Shown: positions 1-7,485 of the stretch, piece after piece
Numbering within the stretch: the first letter of the stretch is position 1
How the letters are laid out: every line of letters begins with the position of its first letter
Assembly (NCBI GenBank): GCA_021775195.1
Contig: JAJFIG010000073.1
Coordinates: 1 to 17,358, forward strand
DNA length: 17,358 nucleotides
Origin: Rhodospirillales bacterium
Lineage (GTDB): Bacteria > Pseudomonadota > Alphaproteobacteria > Rhodospirillales > 2-02-FULL-58-16
Reading direction: 5' to 3'
Translations under genes and position numbers: made by a program
The notes under the pieces: generated by a model
Told to the model about the DNA's origin: nothing
The model's input: only the letters and a program-made list of their open reading frames with translations
Database searches by the model: none

Positions 1-623
1 GCCTGTCCGAGGTGATCGACCTGATGACCAAGGAAGGCCACTCGCGCCTCCCCATCTACCGCGAGACCCTGGACGACGCCATCGGCATGGTTCACATCAA
101 GGACGTCGTTGCCTGGCGCGGCGAGGACGAGGCCTTCGCCATCTCCAAGGTCATGCGCAAGATCCTCTTCGTCTCGCCGTCCATGCAGGTGCTGGAACTG
201 CTTCTCGAGATGCGCGTGACCCGCTGCCACATGGCCCTGGTGGTCGACGAATTCGGTGGCGTCGACGGGTTGGTGACCATCGAGGACCTGGTCGAGGAAA
301 TCGTCGGCGAAATCGAGGACGAACACGACCGCGACGACGAACCCGACCTGATCCGCCGCCCCGACGGGACCTTCGACGCCACGGCGCGGGCGACCATCAT
401 CGCCCTCGAGGAGCGGGTCGGCACCATGGTCACCGACGACGAGCGCGAGGAGGTGGATACCCTGGGCGGGCTGGTGTTTTCCCTCGCCGGGCGGGTGCCC
501 ATCCGGGGCGAGCTCGTCAGTCATCCCTCGGGGTTGGAATTCGAGGTCCTGGACGCCGACCCCAGGCGCATAAAGCGCTTGCGGGTTCGTACCCGCGGGA
601 CGCCCGCGGCGGAACGGGACTGA
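1..623 (+). CDS. corC: CorC/HlyC-family CBS-domain protein (5' truncated)
   Basis: This is the 3' part of a CorC/HlyC-type protein, entering from the left edge in frame from base 3 ([12 protein letters not shown]...). The visible ~206 residues hold the end of the first CBS repeat ([20 protein letters not shown]), the second CBS repeat ending in [20 protein letters not shown], and then the C-terminal transporter-associated CorC/HlyC domain (about residues 120-195). CBS pairs bind adenosyl nucleotides. Family members were linked to Mg/Co efflux or to membrane integrity, but the exact role is uncertain. No membrane segment is visible, which fits the soluble short CorC form, often found next to lnt and ybeY in proteobacteria. 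lnt starts 7 nt after the TGA, so the two are probably co-transcribed. The gene symbol rests on family and neighbourhood only. Confidence 0.88.
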   Translation, partial: LSEVIDLMTKEGHSRLPIYRETLDDAIGMVHIKDVVAWRGEDEAFAISKVMRKILFVSPSMQVLELLLEMRVTRCHMALVVDEFGGVDGLVTIEDLVEEIVGEIEDEHDRDDEPDLIRRPDGTFDATARATIIALEERVGTMVTDDEREEVDTLGGLVFSLAGRVPIRGELVSHPSGLEFEVLDADPRRIKRLRVRTRGTPAAERD

Positions 624-630
624 GCCGCTT

Positions 631-2298
631 TTGACCGGCGAATCGGGCCGAAACGGGGCTGCGCCGCCCGCGGACTCCTCCGTTGCGGCGACGGGTCTCG
701 CTGCCCTGCTGATACGCCTCGAACGAAGGCTCGGCGCAACCCGGGGCTGGCGCCGTGCCGGGCTGGCGGCCGTCCTCGGCGCCCTCGCCGCCGCCGCGCT
801 GCCGCCGGCCCATGTGGTCATCGCCCTTGTTCCGGCCTTTGTCGGCCTGATTTGGCTGATCGAAAGCGCCCCGAGCCGGCGCCGGGCTTTTGCCGACGGC
901 TGGTGGTTCGGGTTCGGGCACTTCGCCGCCGGGCTTTACTGGGTCGGATCGTCCATGCTGGTGCAGCCCGAGCTTTACGCCTGGCTAATCCCCTTCGCCG
1001 TTTCCGGCCTGGCCGCGGTTGTCGCCTTCGTCCCGGCCGCCGCCGCCGTCGCCACCCGCGCCCTTGCCGGTGTGGTCCCCCGGGGCGCCGGGCGTATCCT
1101 CGTCTTCGCCGCCCTGTGGACGGTCTTCGAATGGGTGCGCGGCTGGATATTCACCGGTTTTCCGTGGAATCTCCTGGGCACCGTCTGGTCCTTCTCCGAC
1201 GCCATGATCCAGGCCTCGGCCCTGTTCGGTGTTTACGGTCTTGGCCTGCTCACCGCCGCCGCCGCCGCCATGCCCGCGGTGTTCGCGGGCGACGGCGACG
1301 GTTCCAGGACCCGGGCCCTATCCGTCCTCGCCGCTTATGCCGTACTCGCGGCGGTCTGGGGCGGTGGCAACCTGCGCCTCATGAACGCCGTCGACGCCAC
1401 CGTACCCGGTGTCCGCCTGCGCCTGGTCCAGGGCAACATCGAACAGGCCCTCAAATGGAAACCGGAGCTGCGCCAGGGCCACGTCGACAAGCAGTTGCGC
1501 CTCAGCGCCCTGCCGCCCCGACCCGCTGCCGGGAAGGCAACCGACACCACGCCCCCGGCCCCCACCCACGTCATCTGGTCGGAAACCGCGGTCCCCTTCT
1601 TTCTCGGCCGCGACCGGCGCCGCCTCGCCATGATCGGGGCGGTGACCCCGCCCGGCGGTGTCACCATCGTCGGCGCGCCGCGGACCACGCCAAAGCGTGA
1701 AGCCACCTTCCGGGTTTGGAACAGCCTGCTCGCCGTTGACGACCGGGGCCGGGTCGTCGATGCCTACGACAAGGTCCACCTGGTACCCTTCGGCGAATAC
1801 GTGCCCTTTGGCCGCTTTCTCAGGTTCACCAAACTGACCGCCGGGCGGACGGATTTCTCGCCGGGAAATGGTTTCCGCTCCCTCCGCCTGCCGGGCCTTC
1901 CTGCCGTTAGCCCCCTTATCTGCTACGAGGTCATCTTCCCCGGCCAGGTCGTCGACCCCCTCGACCGGCCCGAGTGGCTGCTCAACATCACCAACGACGG
2001 CTGGTTCGGCCACACGTCCGGCCCCTATCAGCACCTCGCCGCCGCCCGCATCCGGGCCGTCGAGGAGGGACTGCCCCTGGTGCGGGTGGCCAATACGGGC
2101 GTTTCGGCGGTCGTCGACGCCTACGGGCGCACCGTCGCCAGCCTCGGCCTTGGCGCGACCGGCGTAATCGACAGCGCCCTCCCCGGGCGGCCTCATGGCG
2201 TCACTCTATATGGCCGCCTCGGCGACTGGACCCTGCTCTTCCTGGTCCTGGCGATGGTCGGCGCGGGTATTTTTTTTCCCCGTTCCCGCAGAATATAG
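631..2298 (+). CDS. lnt: Apolipoprotein N-acyltransferase Lnt
   Basis: Lnt transfers an acyl chain from a phospholipid to the N-terminal cysteine of apolipoproteins in the inner membrane, the last step of lipoprotein maturation. The 555-residue protein (E. coli about 512) begins with several hydrophobic segments (about residues 40-245). A nitrilase (CN-hydrolase) domain follows, with the expected catalytic triad: Glu318 in WSETAVP, Lys381 in YDKVHLVPFGEYVP and Cys431 in LICYEVIFPG. A last hydrophobic stretch near residues 530-548 anchors the C terminus. A Pro/Ala/Thr-rich insert near residues 297-312 adds length. The start is TTG at 631, 7 nt after the corC stop. I see no in-frame ATG or GTG before the first membrane segment, so TTG is the best choice, although the Shine-Dalgarno is weak and translational coupling is likely. 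Confidence 0.95.
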   Translation: MTGESGRNGAAPPADSSVAATGLAALLIRLERRLGATRGWRRAGLAAVLGALAAAALPPAHVVIALVPAFVGLIWLIESAPSRRRAFADGWWFGFGHFAAGLYWVGSSMLVQPELYAWLIPFAVSGLAAVVAFVPAAAAVATRALAGVVPRGAGRILVFAALWTVFEWVRGWIFTGFPWNLLGTVWSFSDAMIQASALFGVYGLGLLTAAAAAMPAVFAGDGDGSRTRALSVLAAYAVLAAVWGGGNLRLMNAVDATVPGVRLRLVQGNIEQALKWKPELRQGHVDKQLRLSALPPRPAAGKATDTTPPAPTHVIWSETAVPFFLGRDRRRLAMIGAVTPPGGVTIVGAPRTTPKREATFRVWNSLLAVDDRGRVVDAYDKVHLVPFGEYVPFGRFLRFTKLTAGRTDFSPGNGFRSLRLPGLPAVSPLICYEVIFPGQVVDPLDRPEWLLNITNDGWFGHTSGPYQHLAAARIRAVEEGLPLVRVANTGVSAVVDAYGRTVASLGLGATGVIDSALPGRPHGVTLYGRLGDWTLLFLVLAMVGAGIFFPRSRRI

Positions 2299-2442
2299 CA
2301 CCCGCTGACTAAAGAAATATCATCGGTTGTTGCATAACATCGTATGATGGGCCATAGTGATTATTAATGACTGCCACACGATGAGTTTCGTCGATAGGTG
2401 GCATACAGTAAACACGTCCATCCACAACAAACACTTTGAGAG
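2299..2442 (+). promoter_or_regulatory. AT-richer upstream region of the XRE regulator, candidate promoter/operator
   Basis: This 144-nt gap is clearly more AT-rich than the flanking genes. It contains a TATGAT hexamer at 2343-2348 and a weaker pair TTGCAT (2331-2336) - 16 nt - CATAGT (2353-2358), so a promoter is likely but its exact elements are not settled. A short inverted repeat, TGTT-GCAT-AACA (2328-2339), lies within it and could be an operator, perhaps for the regulator itself. The Shine-Dalgarno is poor (GAGAG at 2438-2442, abutting the ATGATG start). All assignments here are inference. Confidence 0.35.
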
Positions 2443-2934
2443 ATGATGAAAAAAGCAACTACATCAACAGGTCGTAAGGGTCGTCCACGCAGCACGAGGG
2501 TAGAACGGTTGCCGCCAGGTGTCGCCAATCCTGTGGACATCCACGTTGGAAGTCGGGTCAGGCTCCGCCGTACCTTGCTCGGTATGAGTCAGGAACGTTT
2601 GGGAGACGCTGTTGGCCTCACCTTCCAGCAAATCCAGAAATACGAGCGCGGTGCCAACCGCATTGGTGCCAGCCGCCTCTACGAGCTGACCCAGATCCTC
2701 GACGTCCCGGTATCGTTCTTCTTCGATGACATGCCGGACGAGCTCAAGTCGAGAGAGGGCCGCATGCGCCGCGGCCTCGAGGACCAGGGCCAGTCGAGGC
2801 TGGAGCCGGATCCGTTGGCCCGGCGAGAAACCCTGGAGCTGGTTCGGGCCTACTACCGAATCACGGACCCCCACGTCCGCAAGCGCCTTTTCGAGCTGAC
2901 CAAGTCGCTCGCCAACGCCGCGGACGCCGACTGA
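2443..2934 (+). CDS. XRE-family helix-turn-helix transcriptional regulator
   Basis: This is a small DNA-binding regulator of 163 residues. An N-terminal basic tail (about 1-27) is followed by a Cro/C1-type HTH (about residues 28-87: VGSRVRLRRTLLGMSQERLG, then LTFQQIQKYERGANRIGASR) and a typical end-of-domain segment, LDVPVSFFFDD. The C-terminal third is charged, with a helical stretch near ETLELVRAYYRITDPHVRKR that may mediate dimerisation. Regulators of this type are very common in alphaproteobacteria, often between lnt and metK as here, and resemble the PhrR-like group. The target is not known to me. Two ATGs lie side by side (2443 and 2446). The second gives slightly better spacing to GAGAG. 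It is read from its own upstream region and is separated from metK by 311 nt. Confidence 0.88.
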   Translation: MMKKATTSTGRKGRPRSTRVERLPPGVANPVDIHVGSRVRLRRTLLGMSQERLGDAVGLTFQQIQKYERGANRIGASRLYELTQILDVPVSFFFDDMPDELKSREGRMRRGLEDQGQSRLEPDPLARRETLELVRAYYRITDPHVRKRLFELTKSLANAADAD

Positions 2935-2944
2935 CCGGAATTAC

Positions 2945-2969
2945 GGCGGGCCGGCATTGCCGGCCCGCC
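2945..2969 (+). terminator. Strong hairpin after the XRE gene, terminator-like without T-run
   Basis: There is a perfect 11-bp GC-rich stem (GGCGGGCCGGC / GCCGGCCCGCC) with an ATT loop, 10 nt after the regulator's stop codon. No T-run follows, so it may be a 3'-end stabilising hairpin or a weak, factor-assisted terminator rather than a canonical intrinsic one. Two smaller, mutually exclusive stems lie further on: GCCCTG-CGAA-CAGGGC at 3014-3029 and GGGCG-TTG-CGCCC at 3026-3038. Confidence 0.6.
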
Positions 2970-3052
2970 ACCGATTCCACCCACGGTTCAATTTGCCCGT
3001 GACGATATCTGCCGCCCTGCGAACAGGGCGTTGCGCCCCCATGCCCTGATGC

Positions 3053-3093
3053 CGTCAAATTCCCTTGACGTATTGGCCAAAGCTTGCAACAAG
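3053..3093 (+). promoter_or_regulatory. Candidate metK promoter with dyad over the -35 element
   Basis: A CTTGACG -35 element lies at 3064-3070, the form typical of alphaproteobacterial housekeeping promoters. Seventeen nt downstream the -10 is poor (around 3088-3093). The -35 forms the right half of a perfect inverted repeat, CGTCAA (3053-3058) - 6 nt - TTGACG (3065-3070), which could be an operator. A start of transcription near 3100 would place the following hairpin and riboswitch at the very 5' end of the metK transcript. The -10 assignment is weak. Confidence 0.4.
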
Positions 3094-3103
3094 GGCCGCC
3101 TAT

Positions 3104-3174
3104 TTCACCGCTCGTGCGGTGAACGTGGACGGATTTGAACTGCTTGCCACCACGAAAAAAAGGCGCTAAGTGGG
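3104..3174 (+). ncRNA. SAM-II-like (SAM_alpha) riboswitch upstream of metK
   Basis: A hairpin, TTCACCGC-TCGT-GCGGTGAA (3104-3123), directly precedes a segment matching the SAM-II pattern. P1 is CGTGG (3124-3128) with CCACG (3150-3154). Its loop carries the conserved GATTTG (3132-3137) and GCTTGC (3142-3147). An A-rich linker (3155-3161) and a GCTAA element (3165-3169) follow. Pseudoknot pairs can be drawn between TGCC (3145-3148) and GGCG (3162-3165), and between ACT (3139-3141) and AGT (3169-3171), as expected for this fold. SAM-II RNAs bind S-adenosylmethionine and repress methionine/SAM genes in alphaproteobacteria, so a place before SAM synthetase makes sense as product feedback. I judged this by eye from the remembered consensus. 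A related class such as SAM-V is the main alternative. The aptamer ends about 58 nt before the metK Shine-Dalgarno. Confidence 0.75.
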
Positions 3175-3181
3175 CTCCATC

Positions 3182-3241
3182 CAACGATGCGATCGTTGAG
3201 GCCCTCGTTTTAATTTGACCTACACTGAGATCGGAGGGACC
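3182..3241 (+). promoter_or_regulatory. metK: metK leader expression platform and ribosome binding site
   Basis: After the aptamer a 7-bp stem, CAACGAT-GCG-ATCGTTG (3182-3198), is followed by GCCCTCG and TTTT (3208-3211). CCCTC (3202-3206) can pair with GAGGG (3234-3238) of the metK Shine-Dalgarno, GGAGGG (3233-3238), which sits 7 nt before the GTG start. GGGCT (3172-3176) could instead pair with GGCCC (3200-3204), freeing the Shine-Dalgarno. This is a plausible translational switch, but the model is inference from base pairing alone. Confidence 0.4.
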
Positions 3242-3245
3242 GATT

Positions 3246-4421
3246 GTGTCGATTGTAGATTACCTGTTCACCAGCGAGTCCGTGTCGGAAGGCCATCCCG
3301 ACAAAGTTTGCGATCGCATTTCCGACGGCATCGTCGATGCCTATCTGGCGGCTGATCCCCATTCCCGGGTGGCGGTCGAAACCCTGTGCACCACCAACCG
3401 CATCGTCATGGCCGGCGAGGTGCGCGGCCCCGGTTCGATCACCAACGAGACCCTGGAGGAAGTGGCCCGTTCGGCGGTCCGCGATATCGGCTACGAGCAG
3501 GAAGGGTTTCACTGGCGCGACGCCGCCGTCGATTCTTATGTCCATGCCCAGTCCTCGGATATCGCCATCGGAGTCGACGCCGCCGGCAACAAGGACGAGG
3601 GAGCCGGCGACCAGGGCATCATGTTCGGCTATGCCTGCCGCGAGACCGACGCCCTGATGCCGGCGCCGATCCATTATTCACACGCCATATTGCAGGCCAT
3701 GGCCGCCGCCCGCCACGCCGGCGGGGAAGCGGGCCTGGGTCCCGACTCGAAAAGCCAGATCACCCTGCAATACGAGAACAACAAGCCGGTCCGGGTGACT
3801 TCGGTCGTGGTCTCTACTCAGCACGCCGCCGACCTTTCCCAGGATGACGTGCGCGAGATCGTCCGCCCCTACGTCCTCCGGACCTTGCCCGACGGCTGGA
3901 TGTGCGACGACGACTCGTTCTACGTCAATCCCACCGGGCGCTTCGTCATCGGTGGCCCCGATGGCGACGCCGGCCTCACCGGGCGCAAGATCATCGTCGA
4001 CACCTATGGTGGCGCCGCGCCCCATGGCGGCGGCGCCTTCTCGGGCAAGGACCCGACGAAGGTCGACCGCTCCGCCGCCTACGCCGCACGCTATCTGGCC
4101 AAGAACGTCGTCGCCGCCGGCCTCGCCGACGGTTGCACCATTCAGCTCGCCTACGCCATCGGCGTGTCGAAGCCGTTGTCGGTGTACATCAACACCCACA
4201 AGACCGGCGAGGTTTGCGAGACCAGGTTGTCGGCGATTTTGCAGGATATGGTCGACTTGTCGCCCCGGGGCATCCGCGAGCACCTTGAACTCAGCCGCCC
4301 GATTTATGCCCGCACCGCCGCCTATGGTCATTTTGGCCGCGAACCCACCGACGATGGCGGGTTTTCGTGGGAGCGTACCGACTTGGTGGGTGATCTGAAG
4401 TCGGCTTTCGGAGCCAGTTGA
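3246..4421 (+). CDS. metK: S-adenosylmethionine synthetase MetK
   Basis: MetK makes S-adenosylmethionine from methionine and ATP in the cytoplasm. The 391-residue length is normal. Visible motifs are GHPDK (residues 16-20, ATP site with His17), the signature GAGDQG (119-124, followed by IMFGYA), and the phosphate-binding loop [12 protein letters not shown] (261-272), with Lys268 in the loop. Translation starts at GTG 3246, 7 nt after a good GGAGGG. The N terminus [20 protein letters not shown] fits the family exactly, so the start is secure. The gene follows a SAM-II-like riboswitch, consistent with feedback by its product. The stop codon overlaps the trmB start (TTGA), coupling SAM synthesis to a SAM-consuming tRNA methylase. 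Confidence 0.98.
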   Translation: MSIVDYLFTSESVSEGHPDKVCDRISDGIVDAYLAADPHSRVAVETLCTTNRIVMAGEVRGPGSITNETLEEVARSAVRDIGYEQEGFHWRDAAVDSYVHAQSSDIAIGVDAAGNKDEGAGDQGIMFGYACRETDALMPAPIHYSHAILQAMAAARHAGGEAGLGPDSKSQITLQYENNKPVRVTSVVVSTQHAADLSQDDVREIVRPYVLRTLPDGWMCDDDSFYVNPTGRFVIGGPDGDAGLTGRKIIVDTYGGAAPHGGGAFSGKDPTKVDRSAAYAARYLAKNVVAAGLADGCTIQLAYAIGVSKPLSVYINTHKTGEVCETRLSAILQDMVDLSPRGIREHLELSRPIYARTAAYGHFGREPTDDGGFSWERTDLVGDLKSAFGAS

Positions 4422-5131
4422 GCGACGCCGTCCCATCCGGGGATGACCGCCGGCCCCGCTGGTATGGCCGGCGCCACGGCCACCGGCTGCGCAAAGGCCG
4501 CCAGGACCTGGTGACCGGCCTTTTACCGAAGTTGCGGATCGTTCCGCCATCCGATGGTGGACGGCTTGACCTTTTCGGCCTGTTCGCCGATCCGGTTGCC
4601 GAAATCTGGCTCGAGGTCGGCTTCGGCGCCGGCGAGCATTTGGCGGCCCAGGCCCGCGCCAACCCGAATGTCGGCCTGATCGGCTGTGAACCCTTCGTCA
4701 ATGGCGTTGCCAGCCTGCTCGCCCGCATCCGCGACGACGACCTGACCAACATCAGGATTTTCGACGACGACGCGCGCCTTTTGTTCGATGCCCTGCCCGA
4801 CGCCGGGTTCAACCGCGCCTTCACCTTGTTTTCCGACCCCTGGCCCAAGAAACGCCACCATCGCCGCCGCTTCATCTCGCCGCAAACCCTGGACAGCCTG
4901 GCCCGCGTCCTCGGCGACGGTGCCGAACTGCGCTTCGCCAGCGACCAGATGGGATACGTGTCCTGGGCTCTCCGCCATGTTACCGGGCATCGGAATTTTG
5001 CGTGGCCGGCGCGGGGCCCGGAAGACTGGCGCCGGCGTCCCGGCGACGGGTTCGAGACCCGCTACGAATCGAAGGCCCGGGCCCAGGGCGCGAGGTGCGT
5101 ATACCTGAGTTTCCGGCGCCGGCCGCGGTGA
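4418..5131 (+). CDS. trmB: tRNA (guanine-N7-)-methyltransferase TrmB
   Basis: TrmB methylates guanosine 46 in the variable loop of tRNAs to m7G, using SAM. The 237-residue protein has the SAM-binding loop GFGAGE (residues 68-73), the acidic GCEPF that follows the second strand, and the family signature [12 protein letters not shown] (140-151), which carries catalytic and tRNA-contacting residues. The C terminus ends [18 protein letters not shown], also typical. The likely start is TTG at 4418, overlapping the metK stop by 4 nt, with GGAG at 4410-4413 as a close Shine-Dalgarno. The basic N-terminal tail ([18 protein letters not shown]) is normal for alphaproteobacterial TrmB. It lies in the metK transcription unit. 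Confidence 0.96.
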   Translation: MSDAVPSGDDRRPRWYGRRHGHRLRKGRQDLVTGLLPKLRIVPPSDGGRLDLFGLFADPVAEIWLEVGFGAGEHLAAQARANPNVGLIGCEPFVNGVASLLARIRDDDLTNIRIFDDDARLLFDALPDAGFNRAFTLFSDPWPKKRHHRRRFISPQTLDSLARVLGDGAELRFASDQMGYVSWALRHVTGHRNFAWPARGPEDWRRRPGDGFETRYESKARAQGARCVYLSFRRRPR

Positions 5132-5187
5132 CCGGGATGACGGCCGCGAAGGCGCCCGGCCAACCGTCTTGAAACCCTACAAAAACC

Positions 5188-5215
5188 TTGTCTTATTGCC
5201 GGTGGAGGGTATAAA
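5188..5215 (+). promoter_or_regulatory. Promoter of the rimP-pnp operon
   Basis: TTGTCT (5188-5193) and TATAAA (5210-5215) are separated by 16 nt, a good sigma70-type promoter and the best in the window. Transcription would start near 5222, leaving a leader of about 135 nt before rimP. A second -35-like TTGACG at 5234-5239 has no convincing -10 partner. Confidence 0.65.
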
Positions 5216-5278
5216 TACGCCGTTACGTTCGTTTTGACGTAGTCTCGTTAGGCGCGGTGTCGTAACCGGTTTGATGGG

Positions 5279-5300
5279 GCGGGCCTTCGGCCCGCTTTTT
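5279..5300 (+). terminator. Intrinsic terminator in the rimP leader (possible attenuator)
   Basis: There is a 7-bp GC stem (GCGGGCC / GGCCCGC) with a TTC loop, followed by five T's, then G and four more T's. It lies downstream of the promoter at 5188-5215 and 57 nt before the rimP start. It may end the metK-trmB transcript, attenuate the rimP operon, or do both. GGGCC at 5306-5310 could pair with GGCCC (5289-5293) as a weak antiterminator. The terminator itself is clear, while its regulatory role is inferred. Confidence 0.8.
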
Positions 5301-5356
5301 GTTTTGGGCCTCTTGGCGTTGCGGCGCATGGCTCCTAAATTAGGGAGAAGGCGCAA

Positions 5357-5860
5357 ATGGACTTGCCCGGCCGCATTGAGGAGTTGATCACGCCGACCGT
5401 CGAGGGAATGGGATTTTCGGTCGTCCGTGTTCAAGTGTCCGGTCAGCAGCGGGTACGTCTGCAAATCATGGCCGAACGTCATGACGGCAAGGCGATGCTG
5501 GTGGATGACTGTGCCGTCCTCAGCCGGGCCATTTCCGCGGTTCTCGATGTCGAGGATCCCATACCCGGCGCTTTTACCCTGGAGGTGAGTTCGCCGGGTA
5601 TCGATCGTCCTCTTGTGCGCCTGGACGATTTCGAGCGGTTTGCCGGGTTCGAGGCCAGAGTCGAGACCGCCCGCCTTATAGACGGGCGCCGGCGTTTCAA
5701 GGGCCGGCTGTTGGGTGTCACCGATCAGGTGGTGCGCCTGCACGTCGAGGGAGTTGCCGTCGAATTGCCCTTTTTGGACATTCGGCGGGCAAAGTTGATT
5801 TTGACCGATGAACTGCTTGCGGCGGCCGAAGAACAGCAGAGCAAGCACCAACGGATATGA
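5357..5860 (+). CDS. rimP: Ribosome maturation factor RimP
   Basis: RimP binds the 30S precursor and helps assemble the S12/S19 region. The 167-residue protein has the N-terminal alpha/beta domain containing the family hallmark LEVSSPGIDRPL (residues about 75-86) and a C-terminal Sm-like beta-barrel domain (about 90-155, FKGRLLGVTDQVVRLHVEG). The ATG at 5357 follows a strong purine-rich Shine-Dalgarno (AGGGAGAAGG, 5342-5351). It is the first gene of the rimP-nusA-ylxR-infB-rbfA-truB-rpsO-pnp unit. Its stop overlaps the nusA start as ATGA. The order rimP-nusA-infB is one of the most conserved in bacteria and supports the call. Confidence 0.96.
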   Translation: MDLPGRIEELITPTVEGMGFSVVRVQVSGQQRVRLQIMAERHDGKAMLVDDCAVLSRAISAVLDVEDPIPGAFTLEVSSPGIDRPLVRLDDFERFAGFEARVETARLIDGRRRFKGRLLGVTDQVVRLHVEGVAVELPFLDIRRAKLILTDELLAAAEEQQSKHQRI

Positions 5861-7485
5861 GTGCCATGACGACTGACACAGATGTGGTTCACGCGCGCCC
5901 CGAATTGCTGCAGGTAGCCGAAACCGTTGCCCGCGACAAGGGGATCAGCCGCGAAGAAGTTCTGGAGGCCATGGAACAGGCAATCCAGAAGGCTGGACGG
6001 TCCAAATACGGGCACGAACACGACATTCGCGCCGTCATCGACCGGACTTCGGGCGAGATTTCCCTGGCCCGGTACGTGGAAGTGGCCGAGGAAATCGAAA
6101 ACGAGATTACCCAGGTCGACCTGACCGCGGCCCAGAAGACCAAGCCCGATGCAGAGATCGGCGAATTTCTCGTTGATCCCCTGCCGCCCATCGATTTTGG
6201 CCGTATCGCCGCCCAGACCGCCAAGCAGGTCATTGTCCAGAAGGTCCGCGACGCCGAGCGCAAGCGCCAGCACGAGGAATACAAGGACCGCGTCGGCGAG
6301 GTCGTCAACGGCCTGGTGAAGCGCATCGAGTTTGGCAACGTGATCGTTGACCTGAGCCGCGCCGAGGCGCTGTTGCGCCGGGACGAGGCGATCCCCAGGG
6401 AACACTTCGCTACCGGCGACCGGGTGCGGTCGTACATCGTCGACGTCCGCGAGGAGCCCCGGGGCCCGCAGATATTCCTGTCGCGCACCCATCCCCAGTT
6501 CATGGCCAAGCTGTTCGCCCAGGAGGTGCCGGAAATCTACGACGGCATCATCGAAATCAAGGCCGTTGCCCGCGACCCGGGGTCCCGCGCCAAGATCGCC
6601 GTGCTGTCCCACGATTCGAGCATCGATCCCGTCGGTCCCTGTATCGGCATGCGCGGGTCCCGCGTTCAGGCCGTGGTCGGGGACCTGCAGGGCGAGAAGA
6701 TCGACATCATCCAATGGTCGCCCGATCCCGCCACCTTCATCGTCAACGCCCTGGCCCCGGCGGAGGTCGCCAAGGTGGTTCTCGACGAGGAGGCCAACCG
6801 GATCGAGGTCGTGGTCCCCGACGACCAGCTCAGCCTGGCCATCGGCCGCCGCGGCCAGAACGTGCGCCTCGCGTCGCAGCTCTCGGGCTGGGACATCGAC
6901 ATCCTCACCGAGGCCGAAGAGTCCGAGCGCCGCACCGAGGAGTTCCACAGCCGCTCGCAGATGTTCGTCGATGCCCTGGACGTCGACGACGTCATCGCCC
7001 ATCTGCTGGTAACCGAGGGCTTCGCCACCGTCGAGGAGGTGGCCTTCGTGCCCCTGGGGGACCTGACCGATATCGAGGGCTTCGATGAAGACACGGCGAC
7101 GGAACTGCGTGATCGCGCCCGCGCTTTCCTGGCCGCCCGCGACGAAGAATTTACGCGGCGGCGTCAAGAACTGGGGGTCGACGACGATATGGAAGGCATC
7201 CCCGGGGTAACGCCGGCGATCATGGTGGCGCTGGGTGAGAACGGGATCAAGACTCGCGACGATCTTGCCGACCTCGCCGGTGATGAACTTCTCGAATTCG
7301 CCCCCGCGGGCAGCCTCAACGAGGAAAAGGCCAACGAGATCATCATGGCCGCCCGCGCCCATTGGTTCGCCGCCGAGGACGACGCCGAGGCCGGTGACGC
7401 GGAACCCGATCAGTCCGGTGAGGCATCATCGTCCGCAACCGAGGAACCGGCCGCCGAAGGCCAAATCGTAACGGAGCATGGGTAA
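5857..7485 (+). CDS. nusA: Transcription termination/antitermination factor NusA
   Basis: NusA binds RNA polymerase and nascent RNA, promoting pausing, intrinsic termination and, with partners, antitermination. The 542 residues show the N-terminal polymerase-binding domain (about 1-130), S1 domain (about 143-205), KH1 (with GMRGSR at 264-269), KH2 (GRRGQN at 330-335) and two helix-hairpin-helix C-terminal repeats (about 360-425 and 440-505). An acidic, low-complexity tail ends the protein. The C-terminal repeats are as in other proteobacteria. ATG 5857 overlaps the rimP stop (ATGA). A second in-frame ATG at 5866 is possible, as no clear Shine-Dalgarno separates the two. The 3' end overlaps ylxR by 8 nt. 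Confidence 0.97.
   Translation: MSAMTTDTDVVHARPELLQVAETVARDKGISREEVLEAMEQAIQKAGRSKYGHEHDIRAVIDRTSGEISLARYVEVAEEIENEITQVDLTAAQKTKPDAEIGEFLVDPLPPIDFGRIAAQTAKQVIVQKVRDAERKRQHEEYKDRVGEVVNGLVKRIEFGNVIVDLSRAEALLRRDEAIPREHFATGDRVRSYIVDVREEPRGPQIFLSRTHPQFMAKLFAQEVPEIYDGIIEIKAVARDPGSRAKIAVLSHDSSIDPVGPCIGMRGSRVQAVVGDLQGEKIDIIQWSPDPATFIVNALAPAEVAKVVLDEEANRIEVVVPDDQLSLAIGRRGQNVRLASQLSGWDIDILTEAEESERRTEEFHSRSQMFVDALDVDDVIAHLLVTEGFATVEEVAFVPLGDLTDIEGFDEDTATELRDRARAFLAARDEEFTRRRQELGVDDDMEGIPGVTPAIMVALGENGIKTRDDLADLAGDELLEFAPAGSLNEEKANEIIMAARAHWFAAEDDAEAGDAEPDQSGEASSSATEEPAAEGQIVTEHG

Noticed and set aside
2935..3245. A small protein gene between the XRE regulator and metK
   Set aside because: No frame with a start, ribosome binding site and sensible composition is seen. 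RNA structure and promoter elements account for most of the region.
5222..5278. A tRNA or known small RNA in the rimP leader, by analogy with metY in E. coli
   Set aside because: No cloverleaf, T-loop GTTCGA-type sequence or CCA end is visible in this short segment.
5725..7362. A 545-codon open frame on the minus strand opposite nusA
   Set aside because: Same cause: mirror of biased NusA codons, no recognisable protein.
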